From: Arthrobacter russicus
GTDB lineage: Bacteria; Actinomycetota; Actinomycetes; Actinomycetales; Micrococcaceae
Assembly (NCBI RefSeq): GCF_031454135.1
Contig: NZ_JAVDQF010000001.1
Coordinates: 372,001-436,000 of the forward strand
Length of the DNA stretch: 64,000 bases
Direction: 5' to 3'
The translations under genes and the position numbers were made by a program. The stretch's first letter is position 1. Each line of letters begins with the position of its first letter. Shown here piece by piece: positions 18,566-26,518 of the stretch. Under the pieces are notes generated by a model that was given only the letters and a program-made list of their open reading frames with translations, had not been told where the DNA came from and did no database searches.

Positions 18566-20314
18566 TCAGTTGATCTTGACCATCGCGCCCTTGACTTCCG
18601 TCATGGCATCGCCGAGCAGCTTCACCGTGGCGCCCTTGAGCAGCAGCTCGGAGGTGGCCTCGAGGCTGATTTTGGGTGCGCTCAGGCTCAGCGGGCCGGC
18701 GCTGCTGGCGATCTCCACCCCGGAGCTCGCCTTGATGCCGACCTTGCCCGAGGTTTCGATCTCGACGCCGCCTTCGCCATTCTGGATCAGCGATATCCGG
18801 TGTCTGCCGCCCTTCGTGGCCACGTTGATCCGTTGCTCGCTCGAGGATTCGAGGAACTCCACCTGCATTCCGGTCCGCGAGGTGAAGGAGCGCCGGCGAA
18901 CCGAATCGCTGCCTTCCCGTTGGCTCTGCCACGGTTCGGCCGGCAGATCCTCGCCGTTGTAGAGCCCCCCGAGCACATACGGCTGGTTCAATCCGCCGTC
19001 GCCGAAGCCGACCAGCACCTCATCGCCCACCTCGGGCAGCACCACGGCTCCGCGTGCCTTGCCGGCACCGGCTTGCACGGTGCGGGCCCACCAAGACTCC
19101 ACCTTCTCGCCGTATGCCGGAAACATCACCCGGACCCGGCCCAAATGCTCCGGGTCGTCGATCGCGGTGACCAATCCGTTCACCACCGCCGCCCGGCCGG
19201 AATCCGGTGAAGCGCGGTTTCCCGCGGCAAGTCCGAGCAAGCTGCGCTCGGAACCGGCGCTGGCACTGAAGTTGACCTGGTAGCCGCTTCCCTGGCCGAA
19301 CTCGTGCCGGGCAGCGGTGAGTGTGAACCGGGCTTTGAAAGCCGCGCCGACCCGCAACAGCACCGGTCTTCCGGCATGCAGTCGGGTGTTTCCCCGGGCG
19401 GTTCCTTCGATCTCCGCGAATCCGCCGCCGAGCCGATCCGCGAGCGCTTCGGCGTGGCGCTGCGCCAAAGCGCTCTGATCGTAATGCGGCATCGCCACCG
19501 TGTGCCGGCCCTGGTTCACTGCGGCGACCGTTCCGGCGAAAGGCGTGCCGGACACTTCCCCGGTACGGGCCGCGGGCTTGGCCACGACGCTGATCGGTTT
19601 TTTCGCTTTGACGTCCCAGCCACGCACTTCGACGTCTGCCACCTGTTCCGCAGTCGTGAGGCTGCCATGCAACCGGATCAGATTCTGGCCGCTGTCCAGG
19701 ATCAAAGGATCGCTGCCCGGTTCGCCCTGGGCCGGAGCCGAATCGGCCGGCTCGGCTTTGGCGAAATGCAGCTTGCCGCTGCGCACGGACAGCGTGCAAC
19801 CGCTTTGTCCCGCCAACAATTGCAGGAAATCCCAATCGCTGCACGCAGGCTGCACCAGATGCTCGAAAATCGGTCCGCCCTGATCGACCGTCCCGGTGGC
19901 AAGTCCGGCGCGCTTGGCGATTTTGGCCACGATGTCCCCGGCCTTCATGTCCGTATAGACTTCTGCCCGGCTGCCACGCTGCAAACGGTGCACCCCATCC
20001 AGGCCACGCAGCAGCAGGTGGGCGCCGTCGGCCCCGACTTCGAAGTCCAGAGCGGTCACCTCCCCGATGAAAAGCGGAGCTTGATTCGAAGGCCCGCTCT
20101 GTTCCATGCCGATTTCAATCGGGTCGCCAATCGCGAACCGGCTGCTGCTGAGCAAGCCGAGTTCCGGGTCCCGAAACCGCAACAGCAGGAGGTCGGCACT
20201 GAACAGGCTCTGATCGACGTACCCGGAGACCAGGGCGCCTGCCAACGACGCCTCCAATGGCGCCCCCTTGAGCTTCACCCGAGGGGTGAAGCTCACTTCC
20301 TCACCGTGCGGCAT
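18566..20314 (-). CDS. VgrG-like spike / late control protein
   Basis: A 582-residue protein (MPHGEEVSFTPRV). The N-terminal two thirds resemble the gpD/gp27-like hub (GDPIEIGMEQ, QLLAGQSGCTLSV). A gp5-like OB fold follows (GLVTAIDDPEHLGRVRVMFPAYGEKVESWWARTVQ, GAVVLPEVGDEVLVGFGDG). The end is a repetitive beta-helix needle (SGKVGIKASSGVEIASSAG). It forms the central spike at the tube tip, capped by PAAR. There is no C-terminal effector domain. The start overlaps the LysM gene stop by 14 bp. Confidence 0.9.
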   Translation of the reverse strand: MPHGEEVSFTPRVKLKGAPLEASLAGALVSGYVDQSLFSADLLLLRFRDPELGLLSSSRFAIGDPIEIGMEQSGPSNQAPLFIGEVTALDFEVGADGAHLLLRGLDGVHRLQRGSRAEVYTDMKAGDIVAKIAKRAGLATGTVDQGGPIFEHLVQPACSDWDFLQLLAGQSGCTLSVRSGKLHFAKAEPADSAPAQGEPGSDPLILDSGQNLIRLHGSLTTAEQVADVEVRGWDVKAKKPISVVAKPAARTGEVSGTPFAGTVAAVNQGRHTVAMPHYDQSALAQRHAEALADRLGGGFAEIEGTARGNTRLHAGRPVLLRVGAAFKARFTLTAARHEFGQGSGYQVNFSASAGSERSLLGLAAGNRASPDSGRAAVVNGLVTAIDDPEHLGRVRVMFPAYGEKVESWWARTVQAGAGKARGAVVLPEVGDEVLVGFGDGGLNQPYVLGGLYNGEDLPAEPWQSQREGSDSVRRRSFTSRTGMQVEFLESSSEQRINVATKGGRHRISLIQNGEGGVEIETSGKVGIKASSGVEIASSAGPLSLSAPKISLEATSELLLKGATVKLLGDAMTEVKGAMVKIN

Positions 20315-21131
20315 GGACCGCCCGCTTCCGGCGTTCCGCCGAAGCTTCGGAGTCCCAGGCGTGGCCCGCAGGCGAGCGCGCACCCAGCTCCTCAACCGCC
20401 GGCAGCATGATTTGGCTTCCCGGCTTGAGTTTCATCGGGTTGTCGATCCCGTTGGCCTCCGCCAAAGCCCTCCATTTTCCGGCGTTGGCATACTCCTGAT
20501 AGGCGATGCCGGCCAGCGTGTCCCCGACGACCACCCGATGGATCTTCCGCGGCAACAACCCGCCCGAGGTGGGGTTCTGTTTCGGTGGATCGCCGGCGAG
20601 CTCTTCCAGCGACAAGGTGCAGACCGCCCGGACCGGGAGGCCTCCAGAGGTGAACAAGGTGTATTTCGCCGAGACGCTGGCCACGTAGCCCATGAATCCG
20701 GTCAGGCTGCCCCACCGGAACTGGACCCAGGGCGGCGATCCCTTCTTTTGGCTCTGCGATTCGCTGGTCGGCACACAGCACTCCAGGAGCTTGTTGACTA
20801 CCGCGACCACGTCCCCGGACTGGGCCTGCGAGGAATCCAGGAACATCTCCAAGGCGAGCTTGGACGGTTGCGGGCCTTGATACTGCGGCGGCGCGCTTTT
20901 AGCGCTCCCTTTGCCTGCTTTCCGGCTCCAGGACGCAGCCTTGGCGATGACCAGCTCCTTGGGGTTGAACTGGAAGTCGATCCGGGCCAATTTCGGTCCC
21001 GGGTTGTGCATCGAAGCGTCTTTGGACGGTTCGAACAGCTGCAAATAGGCCCGCTCCAGCTTCGGCCGGGATCCGGCTTTCCCGGCACCTCCGATGCCGG
21101 CGGCGGTCATCGTGCCCGCGGTCTGTGTCAT
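20301..21131 (-). CDS. LysM-containing tube-initiator-like protein (Afp7/Pvc7 type)
   Basis: A 276-residue protein. Residues ~25-180 resemble the CIS tube-associated domain (RIDFQFNPKELVIAKAASW). Residues ~195-245 form a LysM-like motif (RVVVGDTLAGIAYQEYANAGKWRALAEANGIDNPMKLKPGS). In contractile particles this type of protein links the tube to the spike hub, and its LysM fold acts in assembly rather than in peptidoglycan binding. CGAGGAGAATCACC precedes the ATG. It lies between the second tube gene and the VgrG-like gene, as in other eCIS. Confidence 0.88.
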   Translation of the reverse strand: MTQTAGTMTAAGIGGAGKAGSRPKLERAYLQLFEPSKDASMHNPGPKLARIDFQFNPKELVIAKAASWSRKAGKGSAKSAPPQYQGPQPSKLALEMFLDSSQAQSGDVVAVVNKLLECCVPTSESQSQKKGSPPWVQFRWGSLTGFMGYVASVSAKYTLFTSGGLPVRAVCTLSLEELAGDPPKQNPTSGGLLPRKIHRVVVGDTLAGIAYQEYANAGKWRALAEANGIDNPMKLKPGSQIMLPAVEELGARSPAGHAWDSEASAERRKRAVHAAR

Positions 21132-21164
21132 GGTGATTCTCCTCGGTTCGGCAAACAGTCGGGC

Positions 21165-21596
21165 TCAGGCGCTCGGCAGGAATCCATGGTGGGCGATTTC
21201 GACGGTCTCCATCACGACCTTCGGCTGGTCCGGATTCAGCACCGGTCCGGTCCAACGGACCGGGACCACGTCGTAAAGCGACCATTCGGCGATCACCGTG
21301 CCTTGCGCGTTCATCGCCTGGATCATGCCGGTGCAGCGCTGGTATCCGGACGTCATCGAGGCGAACCAGGTCGCCACCTTCTCGGTTTCTCTGCCCAAAG
21401 GGCGGCTCAGCTTGATATTGGGGTATTTCAACCGGCTGGGAAGCTGCCAGACGAAATCATTGTTGCCGCCCTCCTCGCGTTGCTCGATGACGACCTCGGC
21501 ACCCAGCCCCTCGCAGGTGCTGAAGGTGCCCAAATTCGCCGAGTCGAGCGCCAATTTGTAGCGCACGCTCAGCGCGGTATCCGTGTCCTGCAACAA
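21165..21596 (-). CDS. gp19-family tube protein 2
   Basis: A 143-residue T4 gp19-like protein: YKLALDSANLGTFSTCEGLGAEVVIEQREEGGNN, then LKYPNIKLSRPL and the C-terminal GFLPSA. The motif order is that of phage-tail tube proteins in eCIS. It differs clearly from the first tube gene at 24352-24795, so the inner tube is probably built from two subunits, with this one near the baseplate as in Afp5/Pvc5. It seems to start at TTG 21596 (or the next TTG, 21593), with GGAGGAGC about ten bases upstream. Confidence 0.87.
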   Translation of the reverse strand: MLQDTDTALSVRYKLALDSANLGTFSTCEGLGAEVVIEQREEGGNNDFVWQLPSRLKYPNIKLSRPLGRETEKVATWFASMTSGYQRCTGMIQAMNAQGTVIAEWSLYDVVPVRWTGPVLNPDQPKVVMETVEIAHHGFLPSA

Positions 21597-21677
21597 TTCT
21601 TCTGCTCCTCCTGCTCGCCGGGATGGTTTCCGGGTGGCTCATCTGTCGGTAGTTTCGGTGCGCTGGCCGGCGGTTCG

Positions 21678-23747
21678 TCAGATCCGGTCGATCCGCCGGC
21701 CATGGCGCTCCCGGTCGAGCAGCAGTTCCGCTTTCATCCGACGCATCAAAGGGCTGAAAAGCCGGCCCGCCAGCGCCTCGATGTCTTCCGGCGGCGCCGT
21801 GCTTCCAACCGCATCCGGGGCCTTACCGGGCCCGGCGCCGGGCACCGCACCGGCCTGCCCCCCGGTCGATTCCACGGAACGCTGGATCACCGGTGACTCC
21901 ACGGCCACCAAATCGCCCTCCGCCGAAGTCGGCTGCCCGGCCGGCGGGCGCGCCACCGGCAAGGGTTCTGCGGGCAGGGCAGCATGACCACCGGCCCGCG
22001 CCGAGGGACTGCTCCGTTGCACGACCCGCAGCGACCCGGTAGCCGTCGCAGGATCGCGATCGGCCGTCCGCCCGCCCGGCCGGAAACTCCTGGGCCCCGA
22101 CCCTTCCGGAACCCCGACTGCCGAACTGGCGGTCTCCGCTGCCGCCGACCCGGCCGGTGATCCGACGGCACGGCCCGAGGCGACAGAGCGCTGCAGGATT
22201 CGCTCCGGTGCGGGCAAGCCCATGAACGACGCTGCTGGCGTCGCGTTCCCGGACGGGCCGCGCCCCGGCCCGGCTCCGCCCCGTTCGGCCGCCCCCGCGG
22301 TGTGGCGTTGCAGCTGCGGTGTCCGGTTCGACGGCGGCCTGGTGCCGCCCGGACCGCCGCGGTCGAGCAGCGGCGCCGGCAGATCCGGCGACAGTGCCGG
22401 ATCCGGCGGAAGGACGAAGACCCGGGCAGCAGGCTCGGCCCGTTCCGCTTCCGGCGGTTCCAGCAAATCCTGCGGTTCCGGTGCCGCATCGTTGGCTGCC
22501 GGGCCGAACCCGGCGTCGTCCCCGGCTTCCCGGCTGCGCTGCACCGGTTCCGGCCGCGACGCTTGCCCGGCGCCAACTGCCGGAGCCAACGGCATACTGG
22601 CCGGGGGCTTCAGCTCTGCCCCGGCCTGGACTTGGGCCGAGGCCGGAGAACCGCTATCGCGCACCAGGCTTGCACCCGCTGCGATTCGTTGCGCCAGAGC
22701 CTCCGGCACACCGGGCGCGATTGCCGCGCCCGGTGCCGTGAGCGGAATGGCGGTCCCCGGGCCCGCTGCTGCGGCACTGAGTTGATCTGGGGCACTGAGT
22801 TGATCTGGGGCACTGAGTTGATCTGGGGCACTGAGTTGATCTGCGACGAAAGGCTGGTCTGCAGCCGCAGGCTGTCCTGGTTCGGCAGCGCGTTGCAGCG
22901 GAATCGGCGCAGCCGAAGGCGCGCGCAACGCGGCACCCAAACCCAGCTTCCGGCCGGCCAAAGGCCGGGCCGCAGCGTCCGGCAACGCCTCCGGCGCGGA
23001 CCCGGTGCGTTGCACCGGGGTTGCCGCTGCCGAGTCTTCTGCGGCCGGGCCAGCCCCGCTGGCTCGAGCGGCTGGACCGGCGGGCACGAATCCGGCCTGC
23101 GGAATCGGGATGAAGGTCGCCCCCCGGGTCTTGGCCGAAGCCGCCTGCCGAGCTGGGTCCGCTGACGACTCCTCGGGCCCCGCTGCGGCTTGTCGGGACC
23201 GGGCGGTCCGCTGCAGCGGCAGGCCGGTCTTCGGCTGGCCGAGAGCACGCACCGCGGGTCCGGCGCCTGCTGCCGATGGCCCCGGGACGGTGTGGTCCAG
23301 CGGCAGGCTCGGCAGTTCCCGGGCTGCTGCCCGGAGCGCCGTCGTGGTGAGCGACCCGGAATCCGGAATCGGGCGTTCCGCTGACCACGCACTGTGCCGC
23401 ACCGGGTCGGCCGGTTGGCCCGGCGCTGTCTTTTGCCGACGCAGCGGCTGTTCGGCCGCCCCGCTCCACATCGACGGTGCGGCCAGCCCCGCGCCGTCGG
23501 CGTCGAACAATCCGCCCGGCGCGGAATCGTCCAGGGAACGCTGCATCGTGCCCAGGAACCCGGGAGCGTTGACCGCGCCCAACCCGGCCGAGAACTCCGG
23601 CGCGGCCGTGATGCTCTGCTGCGGGGAAACGGTGCGTTGCAGGGGCGGCAAAAAGGCCCAGCCCGACGCCGGGGCCGAGGGGCCGGTGACCCGCTCCGGC
23701 ACTGCCGGGGCGGGCTTTTCGAAAGGTTTCTGCCAGGGCCATCGCAT
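21678..23747 (-). CDS. Large Pro/Ala-rich protein with repeated hydrophobic-Gln-Arg motifs, eCIS-linked
   Basis: A 689-residue protein, mostly disordered, rich in Ala, Pro, Gly and Ser. About ten short motifs of the form hydrophobic-Gln-Arg recur (LQRTVS, MQRSLD, LQRTAR, VQRTGS, LQRAAE, VQRSRE, LQRHTA, LQRSVA, VQRSSP, IQRSVE). Residues ~302-325 are four QLSAPD-type hexamers made by an 18-bp tandem repeat. The C-terminus (EDIEALAGRLFSPLMRRMKAELLLDRERHGRRIDRI) is ordered and helical, and resembles the end of proteins seen at this place in other actinobacterial eCIS clusters. Function is unknown; a lumen or cargo-adaptor role, or a divergent tape measure, are possible. It starts right after the DUF6760 gene. 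Confidence 0.7.
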   Translation of the reverse strand: MRWPWQKPFEKPAPAVPERVTGPSAPASGWAFLPPLQRTVSPQQSITAAPEFSAGLGAVNAPGFLGTMQRSLDDSAPGGLFDADGAGLAAPSMWSGAAEQPLRRQKTAPGQPADPVRHSAWSAERPIPDSGSLTTTALRAAARELPSLPLDHTVPGPSAAGAGPAVRALGQPKTGLPLQRTARSRQAAAGPEESSADPARQAASAKTRGATFIPIPQAGFVPAGPAARASGAGPAAEDSAAATPVQRTGSAPEALPDAAARPLAGRKLGLGAALRAPSAAPIPLQRAAEPGQPAAADQPFVADQLSAPDQLSAPDQLSAPDQLSAAAAGPGTAIPLTAPGAAIAPGVPEALAQRIAAGASLVRDSGSPASAQVQAGAELKPPASMPLAPAVGAGQASRPEPVQRSREAGDDAGFGPAANDAAPEPQDLLEPPEAERAEPAARVFVLPPDPALSPDLPAPLLDRGGPGGTRPPSNRTPQLQRHTAGAAERGGAGPGRGPSGNATPAASFMGLPAPERILQRSVASGRAVGSPAGSAAAETASSAVGVPEGSGPRSFRPGGRTADRDPATATGSLRVVQRSSPSARAGGHAALPAEPLPVARPPAGQPTSAEGDLVAVESPVIQRSVESTGGQAGAVPGAGPGKAPDAVGSTAPPEDIEALAGRLFSPLMRRMKAELLLDRERHGRRIDRI
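22773..22844 (-). repeat. Four tandem 18-bp repeats inside the QR-motif protein
   Basis: The unit GGCACTGAGTTGATCTGG (plus strand) is repeated four times head to tail; only the last base of the fourth copy differs. It encodes QLSAPD hexamers. Near identity at the DNA level points to recent slippage-driven expansion and probable length variation between strains. Confidence 0.95.
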
Positions 23748-23750
23748 GCT

Positions 23751-23909
23751 TCAGCGCTCCTGGGTCAGGCGGGTGTTGATGTCCGCGATCTCATTGATGT
23801 AGCGGAGCCGTTCCCGGTGTTCCAAGTCCAGGATCCGGTCCCGATCCCAGTGGAAGTGATAGGCGACGTACGCGACCTCTTGATAGATCCGGTCCGGCGC
23901 GTACGTCAC
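23751..23909 (-). CDS. Small DUF6760-like tail protein
   Basis: A 52-residue frame starting at GTG 23909 that overlaps the preceding stop (GTGA). The product includes YAPDRIYQEVAYVAYHFHW, then ILDLEHRERLRYINEIADIN. This matches the tiny conserved protein found in actinobacterial eCIS and phage-tail clusters just after the tube and chaperone-like genes. Size and place recall Pvc6/Afp6, but equivalence is inferred. It is too short to be found by a simple length filter. Confidence 0.8.
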   Translation of the reverse strand: MTYAPDRIYQEVAYVAYHFHWDRDRILDLEHRERLRYINEIADINTRLTQER

Positions 23910-24352
23910 GATTCCCCCAGGCGCCCACCTGCGAGGTCTGCGGTGAAGCGCTGCTCACAACTCGGGCAGGTCACCGCGATCCGGGTGTGGCCTTCGGCAT
24001 TGATCCGACGGTAGAAGTCCTGCAGGAAGGCCACGTCGGACGCGAACATCTGTTCCACGGTGTTCGAGCTGATCGCGGGCAGGCTGCCCAGCCGGGTGAT
24101 CACCCGGCTGAGCAGCACCACGGTCGTGTAGGCCGAATTTTCCTGCACCCGGGCATCGAACAGCGGTAGCAATTCATCTCTGGCGGTGGCCAGCCGCATG
24201 CTTCCGCGGCGGTGCAGCACCCCATCGCCGTCGAGGAAGCCGCGCGGCAGCTCGAAGTCGAATTCGGTGCGCATCGCCGGCTCCGTCCCCGGAGTCTGCC
24301 CGCTGCCGGGAACCTCCGCCTCGACGACGTCGACGGCTTGGCCACGGCGCAT
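23906..24352 (-). CDS. eCIS tail assembly chaperone-like protein with a CxxC motif
   Basis: A 148-residue protein. After an acidic N-terminal ~27 residues come MRTEFDFELPRGFLDGDGVLHRRGSMRLATARDE and a helical region (TVVLLSRVITRLGSLPAISS, QMFASDVAFLQDFYRRINAEG). It ends with VTCPSCEQRFTADLAGG, a probable half zinc site. Proteins like this follow the tube gene in eCIS loci and are thought to act like tail assembly chaperones; the role is inferred from position. ATG 24352 overlaps the tube stop (TGATG), indicating coupling; the internal MRTEF is an alternative start. Confidence 0.72.
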   Translation of the reverse strand: MRRGQAVDVVEAEVPGSGQTPGTEPAMRTEFDFELPRGFLDGDGVLHRRGSMRLATARDELLPLFDARVQENSAYTTVVLLSRVITRLGSLPAISSNTVEQMFASDVAFLQDFYRRINAEGHTRIAVTCPSCEQRFTADLAGGRLGES

Positions 24353-24795
24353 CAGCCCACCGTTGATTCGTCGTAGCAGATGGTGAACTTCTCGGTCGCC
24401 TGCTCCGCGGCACCCGCTTTGAGCGAGTTCAGTTCGACGCTGCGCACCCAACAGTTGACGAAGTTGTAGGTCTTCAAGGTCTCGCCTTTGTAATCGAGCA
24501 ATTCCACCGAAGCGGTTTTGCGCGCGCCCGAAACGTCGCCTTCCATCACGGTCTTGAGCCAGTCGGTCACGGTCTTCGAGTCGGTGAGCCCGCGGGTCAC
24601 CGTGAATTCGCCTGGTTTGCGCCGGCCGATCAACTGCCGGACGACGTATTTGCCGTCGTCGGTCTGCTGCTTGAGTTCGATTTTGTCGACCTCGCTCTTG
24701 AGCCCGGTCACTTCGATGACTTTCGGAATCTGGATTCCGTCGATCTTGACCTTGAAGGCGTTCGCCGGCGAGGAGTCAAAGGGGTCTAGTGGCAT
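24352..24795 (-). CDS. gp19-family tube protein 1 (main tube subunit)
   Basis: A 147-residue protein with FKVKIDGIQIPKVIEVTGLKSEVDKIE, GRRKPGEFTVTRGLTDSKTVTDWLK and FVNCWVRSVELNSL. These are the canonical strands of the tail-tube family that stacks as hexameric rings inside the sheath. It directly follows the sheath gene (25-bp gap, with AGGAGCAGCAC before the ATG), the usual sheath-tube pair made in large amounts. Confidence 0.92.
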   Translation of the reverse strand: MPLDPFDSSPANAFKVKIDGIQIPKVIEVTGLKSEVDKIELKQQTDDGKYVVRQLIGRRKPGEFTVTRGLTDSKTVTDWLKTVMEGDVSGARKTASVELLDYKGETLKTYNFVNCWVRSVELNSLKAGAAEQATEKFTICYDESTVG

Positions 24796-24820
24796 GTGCT
24801 GCTCCTATTGAAGTCTGCGA

Positions 24821-26365
24821 CTATTCGCTGACGAGGCTGGTGCCGCCCGAGAACTGGGACAGCTGGAAGATGACGAACTCGGCAGGCTTGACCGGAGCGA
24901 TGCCGACTTGGCACACCACCTGGCCCGCGTCGATGCTTTCCGCCGGATTGGTTTCGGCATCGCATTTGACGAAGAAGGCTTCTTCCGGCGTCATGCCGAA
25001 AAGCGCTCCCTTGCGCCATTCATTGGTCAGGAAGGCGCTGATGGTGCGCCGGATGCGTGCCCACAGCGCGGGATCATTCGGCTCGAACACCGCCCATTGG
25101 GTGCCTACCAGGATCGATTCCTCCAGGTAGTTGAAAAGCCGGCGCACGTTCAAGTAGCGCCATTCGGCGTCCGAGGACAAGGTGCGCGCACCCCACACCC
25201 GGATGCCGCGGCCGGCGAAGCTGCGCAGGCAATTGATCCCGGAGGGGTTGAGCAGTTCCTGTTCGGTGGGCGTGATCTGGGTCTGCAGGCTCAGCACACC
25301 GCGGATCACCTCATTGGCCGGGGCTTTGTGCACCCCGCGCTCCACGTCGCTGCGTGCCCAGACACCGGAGACATGGCCCGACGGCGGAACGAAAGTTCCA
25401 GCGCCGGTCGCTGGATCCAACACCTTGACCCAGGGCCAGTACAAGGCCGCGAACTTGGAATCGTAGCCGGCGTCCTTGCTGCGCCACTGCGCCACCTGTT
25501 GCGCATTGAGGTTCGGCGGGGTATCCAGGACCGCCATCCGGTCCCCCATCAGCTCGCAATGCGCAATCTGCGCCAGCTGCACCGCTTTGATGCCTTCGGC
25601 GTCGATCGCGCCCTGTTCGTAGGCGGCCATCAGGTCCGGCACTGCGACCATGGTGATCTCTTCGATCGCCTCCAAGCCGCTGAAACCGGTACGGTCCGCG
25701 GGATCGCCGACGTACACCTTCGGGTCGATTTTCTGCGTGCCGGCCGGCGTTGCGCCTTCCGCCAGGGCGGTGCTTCCGTTGGCCGGCCGGGCCAGCGCCC
25801 CGGCTCCGGCGGCGTCTTCGATCAGAATCAGTTTCGACTCGGTGCTGACCTTGGTCGCGACGTTGTTCGCACCCTTTTTCGTCGAGAGGTTGTCGAAGAC
25901 TTCGGGCGCCCGGCCGTCCACCGTGACCACGAGTTTGAATTGGTCCTCCGGCACGTTCTCGCCGGACGCATCGGCGATCTCCACGCTGATCTTCTTCCCC
26001 GCCGGGGCCCCGGGTTTCGCGGCTACGTTCAGTTCACCGATTTTGGCGGCGGCGGCCAGCGCTTTGCCCGACTTCGCCGCCTTCGGGTCGCCAACCGCCA
26101 GCGCGGCGCCGATCCGGACCACATAACAGTTTCCACCGCCATTGAGGAAGTATCCGTAGACCGATTGGGCCAAGTACGACCCGGACATGAAATCACCGAA
26201 GATTTCGCTGAACTGGCTCCAATTGGAGACCAGGATGGGTTCGTTTTCGGGCCCTCGTTCGGCGAGGCCCACGAAGGCCGCCACGGCAGTGCCCACGCCC
26301 TCGATAGGGCGGGTCCCGGCGGCAACTTCGTTGACATAGACACCGGGTGAAAGGTAAGTCGGCAT
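24821..26365 (-). CDS. Contractile tail sheath protein
   Basis: A 514-residue sheath subunit. The N-terminus is MPTYLSPGVYVNEVAAGTRP and the C-terminal block is FLTNEWRKGALFGMTPEEAFFVKCDAE, then GIAPVKPAEFVIFQLSQFSGG. These arms interlock neighbouring subunits in all known contractile tails. An Ala/Gly-rich inserted domain (about 70-225) is expected on the outside. There is only one sheath gene, unlike the three in Afp/PVC. AGGAGGATCC stands immediately before the ATG, the strongest ribosome site in the cluster, as expected for the most abundant subunit. Confidence 0.96.
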   Translation of the reverse strand: MPTYLSPGVYVNEVAAGTRPIEGVGTAVAAFVGLAERGPENEPILVSNWSQFSEIFGDFMSGSYLAQSVYGYFLNGGGNCYVVRIGAALAVGDPKAAKSGKALAAAAKIGELNVAAKPGAPAGKKISVEIADASGENVPEDQFKLVVTVDGRAPEVFDNLSTKKGANNVATKVSTESKLILIEDAAGAGALARPANGSTALAEGATPAGTQKIDPKVYVGDPADRTGFSGLEAIEEITMVAVPDLMAAYEQGAIDAEGIKAVQLAQIAHCELMGDRMAVLDTPPNLNAQQVAQWRSKDAGYDSKFAALYWPWVKVLDPATGAGTFVPPSGHVSGVWARSDVERGVHKAPANEVIRGVLSLQTQITPTEQELLNPSGINCLRSFAGRGIRVWGARTLSSDAEWRYLNVRRLFNYLEESILVGTQWAVFEPNDPALWARIRRTISAFLTNEWRKGALFGMTPEEAFFVKCDAETNPAESIDAGQVVCQVGIAPVKPAEFVIFQLSQFSGGTSLVSE

Positions 26366-26453
26366 GGATCCTCCTGCTCAGACCAAAGGTACTCATACAG
26401 TCTGTTGCGGATCGGTCCGCGGCGGCAGGGCTGTGCGGCCGAGCATAGGGGAA
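26366..26453 (-). promoter_or_regulatory. Probable promoter region of the sheath-tube-baseplate operon
   Basis: Between the hairpin at 26454-26483 and the sheath start lie 88 bp. The minus strand reads AACAGACTGTATGAGTACC 26-44 bases before the ATG, where TATGAG and TGAGTACCT give only weak -10 likeness. The case for a promoter rests on the terminator upstream, the strong ribosome site and the need for high sheath expression. No copy of the heptamer found at 34321 is visible here. Confidence 0.35.
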
Positions 26454-26483
26454 GCCGGCCCTGCACTTAGGGGCAGGGCCGGC
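26454..26483 (-). terminator. Hairpin terminator between the DUF4157 gene and the sheath operon
   Basis: GCCGGCCCTGC, an 8-nt loop and GCAGGGCCGGC make a perfect 11-bp GC-rich stem, with no U tract. It stands about 35 bp after the DUF4157 stop. Such U-less hairpins are common actinobacterial terminators. It splits the cluster into two transcription units: regulatory/ATPase and structural. Confidence 0.6.
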
Positions 26484-26518
26484 TGCCACCAGGTGTCGGC
26501 GGGTTCGGGGCATCGGGT

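Noticed and set aside
22773-22844. 18-bp tandem repeats as CRISPR or origin iterons
   Set aside because: No spacers; they are in frame and encode hexapeptides within a continuous gene.
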